From positions 1 through 36,910 of the forward strand of contig JAHHID010000073.1 of assembly GCA_019359015.1 (NCBI GenBank): a DNA stretch of 36,910 nt. Reading direction: 5' to 3'. The notes beneath the pieces are model-generated. The model saw only the letters and a list, made by a program, of their open reading frames with translations. It was not told where the DNA came from and did not search any database. Of the stretch, positions 8,359 to 17,355 are shown piece by piece. A program made the position numbers and the translations under genes. How positions within the stretch are numbered: the first letter of the stretch is position 1; every line of letters begins with the position of its first letter. Source of the DNA: Spirirestis rafaelensis WJT71-NPBG6. GTDB lineage: Bacteria > Cyanobacteriota > Cyanobacteriia > Cyanobacteriales > Nostocaceae.

Positions 8359-8955
8359 TCAATCTCGAATCCAAAGTGCTAACCCACCCCCACGACCACG
8401 CGCTGCAATCAAGTCTGGTGTCACCAAAAAGAATGCGAAAAAAGGCAGAACAGAAAGAGGTCTATTGTCAAAATCCTCAGCTTTGGTTTTGCCCCCGCGA
8501 ATCTCACCGTTATATATAGTCTGACTAAATAAACTGATTTGCATTTGGGTAAAGTCAAATGCTAGTAAATTTTTCTTACCCACGTATTTAGCTGGTCCAG
8601 TTAATTTCAGTTGAAGTGAAGCAAATTGAACGGAATTAGTAATTTCCCCTTTATCAGCATCTTGGGCACTAAAAGAAATGTGCGCTGCTGCAAATTTGGG
8701 CAGATAAAAACCGTTGCCTAACTTAATTCCCCTACGATGCTTAACCTTTTTGGTTCCAGTTGTAAAACACAATCGCCATTTCCCAAGTATTGATTCAAAG
8801 GGATACGTCAGTCGTTGTTGTTTGGTAGCTTTTTCTGCTTGTAATAAAGCATTTACAACCGCTTCAGCAGGAGGACGTTCTATTTTTTGCCCGCGATAAG
8901 CTTCTTGGGTCTGTGTTAATAGGGTGATAAACTCTTGGGTAATAATTTTTTCCAA
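8359..8955 (-). CDS. Conserved cyanobacterial protein, possibly PAP/fibrillin-like
   Basis: A 198-residue protein with no signal peptide. The conserved-looking blocks are PFESILGKWRLCFTTGT (about residues 52-68), KLTGPAKYVGKKNLLAFDFTQ (about 118-137) and the C-terminal FFLVTPDLIAARGRGGGLALW. The GKWRL...TT pattern followed by a lipocalin-like β-rich region recalls plastid-lipid-associated (fibrillin) proteins, which bind lipids at thylakoids, but that assignment is tentative. It follows the response regulator on the same strand, separated by the 140-bp dispersed repeat, so it is probably transcribed separately. Confidence 0.75.
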   Translation of the reverse strand: MEKIITQEFITLLTQTQEAYRGQKIERPPAEAVVNALLQAEKATKQQRLTYPFESILGKWRLCFTTGTKKVKHRRGIKLGNGFYLPKFAAAHISFSAQDADKGEITNSVQFASLQLKLTGPAKYVGKKNLLAFDFTQMQISLFSQTIYNGEIRGGKTKAEDFDNRPLSVLPFFAFFLVTPDLIAARGRGGGLALWIRD

Positions 8956-8992
8956 TGTTCTGTTAAGTTTATTTTGAAGGTAAATAAGCGTG

Positions 8993-9132
8993 TTTCGCTC
9001 TTGCCCGACACCCTGAAGGGTGCCGCTATACGAACCAAGTCCGCCTGCGCGGACTATGAAAAAATAAGGTTTTCAGCCTGGGTCGGCAGGCTTCGTTCGT
9101 ATAGTCCCAGGCTTCCAGCCTGAGGGCTTTTC
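8993..9132. repeat. 140-bp multi-hairpin dispersed repeat, copy 2
   Basis: Same length and orientation as the copy at 3641-3780. The stems are kept while the loop of the third hairpin differs (GAAG against GGTCGG). One outer-stem pair changes from G-C to a G-T wobble, consistent with selection on folding. Its right end touches the stop codon of the response regulator gene (TAG at 9132-9134 on the minus strand). Confidence 0.85.
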
Positions 9133-9803
9133 TACGAGTCGCTTTTAATCAACTGTTTTTGTATAGCAATCATAACAGCAGCGTGGCGATCGCTTACTCC
9201 TAGTTTATGTAAAATAGCATGAACGTGAACTCTGACTGTTCCCGGTGTAATGTAAAGCGCTTCGGCTATTTCTTGATTGGTTTTGCGGTTTGCTAACAGT
9301 GATAAGATTTCCTGTTCCCGATGGGTGAGAGGATTTGCAGGGGTGGATAATTTAGAATCTAGCTGGATGGGTTGAGACGCAAAGGTAGAACGTATTTCTT
9401 TGGTAGCATTTTCATCCCACCAGGAAGCCCCAGCAGCCACAGAACGCAGTGCTAAAACTAATTTTTCGGCTGCAATTCCTTTCAGGCAATAGCCTTGAGC
9501 ACCTGCCTCTATCAACCGCGCAATCAGTGAATTCTGCGAATGGGAAGTAAGAACTAATATCGGTAAATTAGGATATCGCTGCTTTATTTGCCGACAAGCT
9601 TCGATTCCCCCAATTCCTGGTAATCCTACATCTAATAGAACAATATCAACCGCATGATGATTTACTAACTCGATGGCGGTTTCTCCATCTTCAGCTTCAG
9701 CTACAATCTCTAAGCCAGCTTCTTGCTGCAATCGTACTTGCAATCCTAAGCGGAAAAGTTCATCATCCTCAACCAAGAGAATTTTTAGTTCAGTAGATGG
9801 CAT
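9132..9803 (-). CDS. NarL/FixJ-family response regulator
   Basis: A 223-residue regulator from ATG 9803 (MPSTELKILLVEDDE). An in-frame start at 9875 would overlap the kinase gene and add a non-conserved tail. Residues 1-120 are a receiver domain: acidic pair Asp13/Asp14, phospho-acceptor Asp58 in IVLLDVGLPG, and TS in VLTSHSQ. The C-terminal 60 residues are a LuxR-type helix-turn-helix (REQEILSLLANRKTNQEIA, TPGTVRVHVHAILHKLGV). It starts 10 bp after the kinase stop, forming a two-component operon. Targets are unknown; the divergent kdp operon is a candidate by position only. Confidence 0.92.
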   Translation of the reverse strand: MPSTELKILLVEDDELFRLGLQVRLQQEAGLEIVAEAEDGETAIELVNHHAVDIVLLDVGLPGIGGIEACRQIKQRYPNLPILVLTSHSQNSLIARLIEAGAQGYCLKGIAAEKLVLALRSVAAGASWWDENATKEIRSTFASQPIQLDSKLSTPANPLTHREQEILSLLANRKTNQEIAEALYITPGTVRVHVHAILHKLGVSDRHAAVMIAIQKQLIKSDS

Positions 9804-9813
9804 CTGGCACAGC

Positions 9814-10938
9814 TTAAGATGGCTGATATGGGTAAACTGAGAGCTTGAACCCAAAGAGCGCTCCACTTTTGGCATTTGCGGAGATATCTTTAGAATAAGT
9901 TCTGTTCTCTGCCCAAATTATACCGTTATGCGCTTCAATAATTTGCCGAGATAAATAAAGCCCCAATCCTGAACCTTTGGCTTGGCGATCGCTATGTCCC
10001 TGATAAAAGCGCTCAAATAAGTGGGGGAACTGTTCTGGGGGAATACCTGCACCGGTATCTAAAATTTTCACAACTTGATAAGAAGCTTGAGATTCTAATA
10101 TTACTTCGACGCGATCGCCTCTTCTTGAATGATTTATTGCATTGATTAAAAGATTACTCAATACTCGTTGCAATTGCCAAGCATCACCTTTTACCCACAA
10201 CGACGAGCGAAAATCCGACTCACCATAGCGAAAGCATAAATTAACTCGTCGGGTTGCAGCGACTTCGATAAGAGTAGTAGCTACTTCTTCTGCCAATACA
10301 GTTAAATCCACAGGTTCTAAATGCAGTTTTAAACCTTCAGTATCATTACGATAAACATCTAATAAAGTTTCCACAAATTGCAGAGAACTCTCATGACTGT
10401 GAATCATCGTTCCTAAGACTTTGCGCTGCTGCGACGAGACAATGCCAAATTTTTCTTTTTGAAAAGCTTTGAGAGTTTCAATTGCTCCCAAAAGAGGTGT
10501 TTTTAAATCGTGAGTAAGTGTAGAAGCAAAATCTTCGCGCAGTTTAACTAATTGTTCCTGTGCTTCCAGCTTGGCTTGGGTGAGTGCGATCGCTTTTTGC
10601 GTTCGTCGCAGACGTTGGCTCAAAAGTCCCGTCACCATCAAAGCCATGACAGCGATCGCTCGATTTGCCACTGTGGAAGCAGTAATTATTTCACCCCCAG
10701 GTACCCACAAATTCAACACTGTTAAAAACATCGCCACGCATGTTGCTTGCAAGGTTGCTTTCTGATTTAACCAAGAATTTGCTAGCAGAATCGGTCCGGT
10801 GTAAAGATACCCAAATACATAATCACTTGGCGTAGAAAGCTCTAAAACAAGAACAACGATAAATAAACCCGTAATCAGCAAAAATTTGCCTACCCGCGAG
10901 TTGTTAGCCAGCAAATTCGCTTTAAAAGTACCATTCAC
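9814..10938 (-). CDS. Membrane sensor histidine kinase
   Basis: A 374-residue kinase. About four membrane segments lie in residues 17-110, with no sizeable periplasmic loop, followed by a short coiled coil (112-135). The HisKA dimerisation domain has phospho-acceptor His143 in THDLKTPLLGAIE. The HATPase domain shows the N-box NLLINAINH (262-270), G1 DTGAGIP (294-300) and G2 GSGLGL (322-327). It is the first gene of an operon with the NarL-type regulator. It lacks the KdpD Usp/N-terminal domain, so it is not a normal KdpD although it diverges from kdpA. Because the membrane segments are packed closely, the stimulus may be sensed within the membrane. Confidence 0.92.
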   Translation of the reverse strand: MNGTFKANLLANNSRVGKFLLITGLFIVVLVLELSTPSDYVFGYLYTGPILLANSWLNQKATLQATCVAMFLTVLNLWVPGGEIITASTVANRAIAVMALMVTGLLSQRLRRTQKAIALTQAKLEAQEQLVKLREDFASTLTHDLKTPLLGAIETLKAFQKEKFGIVSSQQRKVLGTMIHSHESSLQFVETLLDVYRNDTEGLKLHLEPVDLTVLAEEVATTLIEVAATRRVNLCFRYGESDFRSSLWVKGDAWQLQRVLSNLLINAINHSRRGDRVEVILESQASYQVVKILDTGAGIPPEQFPHLFERFYQGHSDRQAKGSGLGLYLSRQIIEAHNGIIWAENRTYSKDISANAKSGALFGFKLSVYPYQPS

Positions 10939-11327
10939 GAAACCATCCTTAGGGTTAATTATCTTAAATATATAATTTAATTTTAATCAATATACTCACT
11001 TGATTAACTTTACCCCAAAAACTACAGCAAACATAGCGTTTAGATTAATTATATAACTTGAGAAAACTCTATTTCCTCTTACTCTGCGTTCTCTGCGCCT
11101 CTGCGGTTCGTCTCATAAAATATTTTTTCTTGCATAAAGTAGCATTACTCCTAAACATCGTTTATTAACGTTTACTAAACGCTAAACATAAAAAATAAAC
11201 TTATTTTATATACCTCTATTCCTTGTTTCCATTAACAAATTGAGAAATGATAGAAATTATTCCAGGTATTGAAATACCAAGTAATTGTTTTCTGCTTGTA
11301 AAAATCTTAGTAATAAATAATTTAAAA
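10939..11327. promoter_or_regulatory. Divergent intergenic region between histidine kinase and kdpA
   Basis: 389 bp, AT-rich, which must hold both promoters. It includes a CTCTGCG/CGCCTCTGCGG-rich stretch (about 11080-11118) of a type scattered in cyanobacterial genomes; a related GGCGTCCTTGGCGGTTCG stretch follows kdpB (about 15435-15455). I see no clear c-di-AMP riboswitch or KdpE-type operator. Confidence 0.45.
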
Positions 11328-13076
11328 ATGTTACAAGGATGGATTCAAATTGCCTTAACGCTATTAATTGTAGTAGCGATTACGCCGTTGTTTGGGCGAT
11401 ACATGGCACGTGTCTTTTTGGAGCGACGAACCTTTCTCGATCCAATTTTAAACCCCGTTGAGCGAGTTTTGTATTCCTTAGTCGGCGTTCAAACCAGAGA
11501 AAACATGACTGGCTGGCAATATGCGCGGGCAATTTTCTACAGTAATGCAGTCATGGCATTGCTGATATTCTTCATCATCATGAGTCAGGGATGGCTACCG
11601 CTTAACCCGACGAAAATAAATGCACCGACTTGGGACACAGCACTACATACCACCATTTCTTTTATCACCAATACCAACCAACAGCATTATTCTGGTGAAA
11701 CTTACATGAGTTACGCTAGCCAAATGTTAGGGCTAGGTTATCATATGTTCACCTCAGCAGCTACGGGGATAGCAGTAGCGATCGCTTTTATTCGCGGGTT
11801 GACAGGTAGACCTTTGGGCAACTTCTATGTAGACTTAATTCGCATAATTATGCGGATTTTGTTACCCATTAGTATTGTCGGGGCAATTGTCCTAATGGCA
11901 GCTGGAGTTCCAGAAACTCTAGCGGGTCCTGTGGTAGTACCCACCTTAGAAAATCCTGCCATTAGTCAGGCGATCGCTCGTGGTCCGGTTGCTCACTTTG
12001 AAATTATCAAGCAACTAGGGGAAAATGGCGGCGGATTTTTTGCCACCAACTCAGCACACCCATTTGAAAACCCCAATGGCTTCACCAATCTAATTCAGCT
12101 TGTAGCAATTCTTTCAGTGCCCACATCATTGATATACACCTATGGAGTGTTTGCAAATAACCTCAAACAAGCTTGGTTAGTATACAGCATTCCCTTCGCA
12201 ATTCTTGTGGTGTTTATCATCATTACAGCGATTGGAGAATACAACGGTAATCCTGCTATCAACGCGCTTTTAGGTTCACAGCAGCCAAACTTAGAAGGCA
12301 AAGAAGTTAGATTTGGCTGGGCACAATCTGCATTGTTTGCCGTTTTCACCACCGCAACCATGTGCGGTGCGGTTAATAGTTTGCACGATTCCTTTATGCC
12401 CAATGGTGGTTTCGTCACACTATCAAATATGTTCTTTCAAATTGTCTTTGGCGGACAAGGTACAGGAACAGCTTATTTATTTGCTTATCTAATCTTGGCA
12501 GTATTTGTCACCGGTTTAATGGTGGGACGCACCCCGGAATTTCTCGGACGCAAAATTGAAAAGCGGGAAGTTGTCCTTGCCAGTTTCCTAATTTTGTTAG
12601 TCCACCCCATTGCGATTTTAATACCTGCGGGGATAACTTTAGCATTTCCCGACCAATTAGCCGGAATTAGCAATCCTGGTTTCCACGGCTTTTCGCAAGT
12701 TATTTACGAATACGCCTCAGCCGCAGCTAATAACGGATCTGGATTTGAAGGCTTAGGCGATTCTCAACCCTCCCCTTTGGCGATCGCCACAGGTACAGCC
12801 CCAACCGCAACCGCTTTATGGTGGAACCTGAGTACTTGCTTCAGCCTGCTAGCCGGACGTTATATCCCCATCGTCGGTTTATTATTTCTCGCCGATAGTA
12901 TATCCCGCAAACAACCCGTTCCCCTCACAGTTGGGACATTGCGAACAGACACCGGACTATTTACAGGTGTAACTGCCGGTGTAATTCTCATCCTCGGCGC
13001 CCTCACCTTCTTCCCAGTCTTGGCATTAGGACCCATTGGCGAAGCCTTTCAAATAGCAAAAGGCATTGGGTTATAG
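11328..13076 (+). CDS. kdpA: Potassium-transporting ATPase subunit A
   Basis: KdpA is the channel-like K+-binding subunit of the high-affinity KdpFABC pump in the plasma membrane. From ATG 11328 the protein is 582 residues (E. coli about 557) and begins [13 protein letters not shown], the usual position. A start at 11247 would add 27 unusual residues. Filter-region motifs are visible: [27 protein letters not shown] and GGQGTGTAY, with around ten hydrophobic segments. The last codons (GIGL then TAG) run directly into a heptamer repeat. It is the first gene of the kdp operon, but repeat DNA separates it from kdpB by 192 bp. Confidence 0.95.
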   Translation: MLQGWIQIALTLLIVVAITPLFGRYMARVFLERRTFLDPILNPVERVLYSLVGVQTRENMTGWQYARAIFYSNAVMALLIFFIIMSQGWLPLNPTKINAPTWDTALHTTISFITNTNQQHYSGETYMSYASQMLGLGYHMFTSAATGIAVAIAFIRGLTGRPLGNFYVDLIRIIMRILLPISIVGAIVLMAAGVPETLAGPVVVPTLENPAISQAIARGPVAHFEIIKQLGENGGGFFATNSAHPFENPNGFTNLIQLVAILSVPTSLIYTYGVFANNLKQAWLVYSIPFAILVVFIIITAIGEYNGNPAINALLGSQQPNLEGKEVRFGWAQSALFAVFTTATMCGAVNSLHDSFMPNGGFVTLSNMFFQIVFGGQGTGTAYLFAYLILAVFVTGLMVGRTPEFLGRKIEKREVVLASFLILLVHPIAILIPAGITLAFPDQLAGISNPGFHGFSQVIYEYASAAANNGSGFEGLGDSQPSPLAIATGTAPTATALWWNLSTCFSLLAGRYIPIVGLLFLADSISRKQPVPLTVGTLRTDTGLFTGVTAGVILILGALTFFPVLALGPIGEAFQIAKGIGL

Positions 13077-13260
13077 GGATTAGGGACTAGGGACTGGGGA
13101 CTAGGGATAGGAAAAGAATTATTACCAATGCCCCATGCCCATTGCCCAATGCCCCCTTCGGGGTTCGCCAGTCGCTCATGGGGGAGACCCCCAAGACCGC
13201 GCTGGCTCACCATTGCCCCATGCCCATTGCCCCATGCCCAATGCCTCATGCCCAATTCCC
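13076..13260. repeat. Compound heptamer repeat (STRR) between kdpA and kdpB, copy 1
   Basis: GGGACTA-type heptamers (13076-13110), a unique core with ATTATTACCAATG (about 13118-13130), then CCCATGC/CCCATTG heptamers to 13260. A separate palindromic element with GGGGGAGACCCCC (about 13153-13210) is nested inside the second array. The reverse complement of the whole element, without the nested piece, is at about 17246-17354. Confidence 0.88.
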
Positions 13261-13268
13261 AATAATGT

Positions 13269-15392
13269 ATGCAAACCATCAGTTCCCCTCAACAAACCCG
13301 TGAATCGCGCAGACACACTCCCAAAGCAGATATGCGCGGACTTTACCAAAAAGCAGTTCGTGAGTCATTTGTCAAGCTCAATCCGCGAACTGCCGTCAGA
13401 AACCCGGTAATGTTCATTGTCTGGATCGGGACAATTGTTGTTTTTTTAGTAACTCTTAACCCCAACTTATTCGGGACAATTCAGGCAGATATCAACCAGC
13501 AACGCTTGTTAAATGGGTTGATTACCTTGATTTTATTTTTTACAGTTGTATTTGCCAACTTTGCCGAAGCCGTTGCTGAAGGACGCGGGAAGGCTCAAGC
13601 GGATGCACTCAAATCTACGCGATCGCATACTAGTGCCCGGAAAATGCTACCCGATGGTACAATTCAAGAAATCAATTCTACCGAATTGCGGCGGGGCGAT
13701 CAAGTAAAGGTGATTGCTAATGAGATGATTCCTGCCGATGGTGAAGTGATACAAGGTATCGGTTCAGTGGATGAGTCGGCGATTACTGGGGAATCTGCCC
13801 CTGTACTGAAGCAACCGGGCACAGATATTTCTACTTCGGTTACTGGTGGTACGCGCTTGCTTTCTGACGAATTAATCATTCGGATTACAGCCGATCCCGG
13901 TCAAGGCTTTATCGATCGCATGATTGCTCTGGTAGAAGGAGCCGAACGCAGCAAAACACCCAACGAAATCGCCCTAACAGTGCTGCTTTCGGTGCTGACG
14001 CAGGTGTTTTTAATCGTGGTTTCCACAGTTCCCCCTTTCGCCGGCTACATCGCCAACTTTATCAGCACATTATATGGTGCAGAAGCGGGTAATAGTTTGC
14101 GTGCTGGTGTCAGCGTTGCCATTTTAATATCGCTGCTAGTCGCTTTGATTCCGACTACTATCGGTGGTTTGCTGAGTGCGATCGGGATTGCGGGGATGGA
14201 CAGAGTTGCCCAATTCAACGTTATTGCCACATCCGGACGAGCAGTAGAAGCTTGCGGTGATATCAATACCTTAGTACTGGATAAAACCGGCACTATCACC
14301 TTAGGCAACCGGATGGCTAACGAGTTTATTCCTGTCAACAATCACTCAATAGAAGATGTAGCACAAATATCCTTGGCTGGTAGTGTATTTGACGATACGC
14401 CAGAAGGTCGGTCAATCGTCACACTAGCAGAAAAATACCAAGTTGAGGCAGGCTTCAACCCCAACAAAGCAGAAGCTGTAGAGTTTTCCGCCAAAACCCG
14501 CATGAGCGGCACTAATTTACCCAATGGTAAAGAAGTCCGTAAAGGAGCGGTGGATTCGATTAAAGGCTTTGTTCGTTCCCGTGGTGGTCAAATTCCCAAC
14601 GACTTAGACGCAGCTTATGAGCGAGTTTCCCGCTTAGGAGGTACACCCTTAGCCGTCTGTCAGGAGAATGATATTTACGGCGTTATTTATCTGAAAGATA
14701 TTGTTAAACCTGGTTTGCGCGATCGCTTTGACCAACTCCGCCGCATGGGTGTAAAAACCATCATGCTTACAGGTGATAACCGTATTACTGCTGAGGTAAT
14801 TGCTCAAGAGGCAGGAGTTGATGATTTCATCGCCGAAGCCACTCCAGAAGACAAAATTGAGGTAATTCGCTTTGAGCAATCAGAAGGTAAACTCGTAGCC
14901 ATGACCGGAGATGGAACCAACGATGCACCCGCACTAGCTCAAGCAAACGTTGGTGTAGCGATGAACTCAGGGACGCAAGCTGCCAAAGAAGCTGCTAATA
15001 TGGTGGACTTGGACTCTGACCCCACAAAGTTAATTGACTTAGTGACGATTGGTAAACAGTTACTAATTACCCGTGGAGCATTAACAACATTTTCTATTGC
15101 CAACGACATCGCCAAATATTTTGCCATCATTCCCACAATCTTCGCGGCATCGGGAATTGGCGCACTTAACATTATGGGACTCAAAAGCGCCCAATCTGCA
15201 ATCATCTCTGCGCTGATTTACAACGCTTTAATTATTCCCGCACTCATTCCTCTAGCACTCAAAGGAGTAAAATTCCGACCCCTGACAGCGGATCAACTGC
15301 TACGACGCAACATCTTACTTTATGGTGTTGGCGGCGTAATTGCACCGTTTATTGCTATCAAACTGATCGATATTATCCTACCATTCTCTTGA
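13269..15392 (+). CDS. kdpB: Potassium-transporting ATPase ATP-binding subunit B
   Basis: A P-type ATPase of 707 residues that hydrolyses ATP to drive K+ import through KdpA. Motifs seen in order: TGES in the actuator domain (near residue 175), phosphorylation site DKTGT (Asp338, codon 14280), TGDN, and the hinge [13 protein letters not shown]. Membrane segments lie at both ends, and the C-terminus is hydrophobic. It starts at ATG 13269 just after the repeat block, with an unusually polar, probably non-conserved first 20 residues. It is co-directional with the small subunit and kdpC. Confidence 0.96.
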   Translation: MQTISSPQQTRESRRHTPKADMRGLYQKAVRESFVKLNPRTAVRNPVMFIVWIGTIVVFLVTLNPNLFGTIQADINQQRLLNGLITLILFFTVVFANFAEAVAEGRGKAQADALKSTRSHTSARKMLPDGTIQEINSTELRRGDQVKVIANEMIPADGEVIQGIGSVDESAITGESAPVLKQPGTDISTSVTGGTRLLSDELIIRITADPGQGFIDRMIALVEGAERSKTPNEIALTVLLSVLTQVFLIVVSTVPPFAGYIANFISTLYGAEAGNSLRAGVSVAILISLLVALIPTTIGGLLSAIGIAGMDRVAQFNVIATSGRAVEACGDINTLVLDKTGTITLGNRMANEFIPVNNHSIEDVAQISLAGSVFDDTPEGRSIVTLAEKYQVEAGFNPNKAEAVEFSAKTRMSGTNLPNGKEVRKGAVDSIKGFVRSRGGQIPNDLDAAYERVSRLGGTPLAVCQENDIYGVIYLKDIVKPGLRDRFDQLRRMGVKTIMLTGDNRITAEVIAQEAGVDDFIAEATPEDKIEVIRFEQSEGKLVAMTGDGTNDAPALAQANVGVAMNSGTQAAKEAANMVDLDSDPTKLIDLVTIGKQLLITRGALTTFSIANDIAKYFAIIPTIFAASGIGALNIMGLKSAQSAIISALIYNALIIPALIPLALKGVKFRPLTADQLLRRNILLYGVGGVIAPFIAIKLIDIILPFS

Positions 15393-15523
15393 TTCGGACT
15401 TACGCAAAAACGGCAACAAACTCTTATTTCTTGGCGTCCTTGGCGGTTCGTTTCTCCATCATAAGTGCCTAAGCCCTAGTTAGCACAAAGAGCGCTAAAG
15501 CGCCGACTACAAAGCAAAACCAT

Positions 15524-15793
15524 ATGAAAAAAAATCTTATCCCCTCACAACAAATCTCAGCCCAAACATTAGAAACAGTAAGGGAAATTTGGGATGAATG
15601 GCGCAGACAAAAGCTGCCCTTGTATCTATTTTTAGCAATGTGTTTCAACTTAATAGTAGCGCCTATGGTCTACGCCGCTACTGATGAAACACTTTCCCGT
15701 CCTCAATCTTGGGCATTGGGACTATTAGGATTAGTAGTTTTGAGTCTTTCTATATATCTCTTTTTCGTAATGTTTGTACCGGAGAAATTCTAA
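15524..15793 (+). CDS. kdpF: Small Kdp subunit (KdpF-like, cyanobacterial long form)
   Basis: An 89-residue protein between kdpB and kdpC. Residues 31-52 are one hydrophobic segment and residues 65-86 (LGLLGLVVLSLSIYLFFVMF) a second. The second, ending in VPEKF, matches the single-span KdpF peptide that stabilises the complex in E. coli (29 residues). The soluble N-terminal 30 residues are extra. Cyanobacterial kdp operons carry a longer gene at this position, variously named. Its stop overlaps the kdpC start (TAATG at 15791-15795), so it is coupled to kdpC. Confidence 0.78.
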   Translation: MKKNLIPSQQISAQTLETVREIWDEWRRQKLPLYLFLAMCFNLIVAPMVYAATDETLSRPQSWALGLLGLVVLSLSIYLFFVMFVPEKF

Positions 15794-16413
15794 TGAGTTT
15801 TGCACGCGATGCCGGCAGAGCCGTTCGTTCTACTTTGTTGCTGTGGGTGATTACAGCTATTATTTATCCTTTGCTGATGATTGCCTTGGGACAAATTGTA
15901 TTTCCCTTTCAGGCAAATGGTAGTCTAATTAAAAATGCCCAAAATCAAGTTGTCGGTTCTGCCTTAATTGGTCAGCCTTTTACTTCAGACCGCTACTTTA
16001 ACAGTCGTCCCAGCACCACTAGCTACAGTACAGCAGACCCGAAAAAAGATGAAGCCGGAGTGTTAAAAACTGGAGTATCCGGTGCTAGCAACTTGGCTCC
16101 TAGTAATCCTGCATTGCGCGATCGCATCGCTGGAAAAAACGACGAAGGTGACTTCAATCGTCTGAAAAATGCCGGCGTGCAACCAAGTGCCGATTTAGTT
16201 TACACTTCTGGTTCCAGCCTTGACCCCCACATCACCCCGGAAGCTGCAAAAGCGCAAATTGCCAGAGTAGCCAAAGCGCGACAACTCCAGCCAAACCAAA
16301 TCGAAACCCTAATTGCCCAAAACACCGATAATCGTTTTCTCGGCATCTTCGGTGAACCTGGAGTCAACGTCTTAAAACTAAATCTCGCTTTGGATCGGTT
16401 AAAACCTACCTGA
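15793..16413 (+). CDS. kdpC: Potassium-transporting ATPase subunit C
   Basis: A 206-residue protein from ATG 15793, which overlaps the previous stop by one base. One N-terminal membrane anchor (residues 13-38) is followed by a periplasmic domain. Family blocks are visible: GSALIGQPFTSDRYFNSRPS, TSGSSLDPHITPEAA, IARVAKARQL and FGEPGVNVLKLNLALD. KdpC assembles with KdpA and KdpB and increases ATP affinity. It is the last gene of the operon; no kdpD or kdpE follows. Confidence 0.95.
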   Translation: MSFARDAGRAVRSTLLLWVITAIIYPLLMIALGQIVFPFQANGSLIKNAQNQVVGSALIGQPFTSDRYFNSRPSTTSYSTADPKKDEAGVLKTGVSGASNLAPSNPALRDRIAGKNDEGDFNRLKNAGVQPSADLVYTSGSSLDPHITPEAAKAQIARVAKARQLQPNQIETLIAQNTDNRFLGIFGEPGVNVLKLNLALDRLKPT

Positions 16414-16430
16414 TTTTTCCCTGTCTCTCG

Positions 16431-16495
16431 TTCCCAGACTCCAGCCTGGGAATGCATTCTTTGAGACTTTGCCTCTAGGTGCTCATTTCCATGCA
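16431..16495. repeat. Dispersed hairpin repeat (TTCCCAG/CTGGGAA type)
   Basis: A stem TTCCCAG (16431-16437) with CTGGGAA (16446-16452), then a GCCTCTAGG-containing stretch. Related TTCC...GGAATG plus GAGGC sequences occur at 18979-19085 and 28643-28735. It sits just after kdpC and could act as a transcription-end structure. Confidence 0.6.
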
Positions 16496-16606
16496 GATTA
16501 TGAAAACAAGCAGAAGTTAGCGCGATCGCCGAATACCATCACATACCCAAAATCTTTACAATATTAAGTAAGGTAAAGACGTTATTCAGAAATTAAAGCA
16601 AAAACA

Positions 16607-17266
16607 ATGGCAATATTTGGATTTGGTAAAAAACTAACCGTGCCCACTCCTGAACAAGCTTTGCCAGGACGGGCAGAAGAAATGCCACTAACTAACCGTC
16701 ACTATGTCAACGGTAATCCCCTCAAGCCACCATTCCCCCAAGGTATGGAAGTGGCATTATTTGGTATGGGGTGCTTTTGGGGTGCAGAACGCAAATTCTG
16801 GCAACTTGATGGAGTTTTCAGCACCTCCGTCGGTTACGCTGCGGGTTCAACTCCCAACCCCACATATCAAGAAGTATGCAGCGGCATGACCGGTCACAAT
16901 GAAGTAGTGCTAGTTGTCTTCGATCCCAAGGTGATTAGTTACTCACAATTGCTCAAAACCTTCTGGGAAAGCCACAACCCCACCCAAGGAATGCGCCAGG
17001 GTAATGATGCTGGCACTCAATATCGTTCCGGAGTGTACGTGTATTCTGACACTCAAAAGCAACAGGCAGAAGCATCAAGAGACGCTTATCAAGAAGCCCT
17101 CAACGCCGCAGGTTTTGGCAAGATTACTACAGAAATATTGGATGCTCCTGAGTATTATTACGCAGAAGACTATCATCAACAGTATCTTGCCAAAAATCCC
17201 GGTGGATATTGCGGCTTAGGTGGGACAAATGTTGCTTGTCCTGTGGGTATAGGGCAAGGGGCATAG
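16607..17266 (+). CDS. msrA: Peptide methionine-S-sulfoxide reductase
   Basis: MsrA reduces methionine S-sulfoxide in proteins and free amino acid, a repair step after oxidative stress. It has 219 residues with the catalytic motif GCFWG (Cys56), then [14 protein letters not shown] and [19 protein letters not shown], including the resolving-type cysteine region. The first 45 residues are an extension typical of cyanobacterial and plant forms; I see no clear signal peptide. The last codons (GIGQGA, TAG) are made of heptamer repeat sequence, so the C-terminal tail is repeat-derived. It is separated from kdpC by 193 bp and probably not part of that operon. Confidence 0.94.
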   Translation: MAIFGFGKKLTVPTPEQALPGRAEEMPLTNRHYVNGNPLKPPFPQGMEVALFGMGCFWGAERKFWQLDGVFSTSVGYAAGSTPNPTYQEVCSGMTGHNEVVLVVFDPKVISYSQLLKTFWESHNPTQGMRQGNDAGTQYRSGVYVYSDTQKQQAEASRDAYQEALNAAGFGKITTEILDAPEYYYAEDYHQQYLAKNPGGYCGLGGTNVACPVGIGQGA

Positions 17267-17354
17267 GGCATTGGGCAATGGGCATGGGGCATAGGACATT
17301 GGTAATAATCCTTTCCCCTTGTCTCCTAGTCCCCAGTCCCTAGTCCCTAGTCCC
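17246..17354. repeat. Compound heptamer repeat (STRR), copy 2, inverted
   Basis: GGGCATA/GGGCAAT heptamers, core CATTGGTAATAAT (17297-17309), then CCTAGTCCCCAGTCCC heptamers. It is the reverse complement of the repeat at 13076-13260 and fills the gap between convergent msrA and the kinase gene, providing the msrA stop codon. Confidence 0.88.
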
Positions 17355-17355
17355 A

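Noticed and set aside
9814-10938. Calling the kinase KdpD because it lies next to kdpA
   Set aside because: It lacks the KdpD N-terminal and Usp domains, and its partner is NarL-type rather than OmpR-type KdpE.
10939-11327. c-di-AMP (ydaO) riboswitch upstream of kdpA
   Set aside because: I could not find its conserved core motifs.
13135-13410. Plus-strand ORF of 91 codons
   Set aside because: It is made largely of heptamer repeats and runs out of frame into kdpB.
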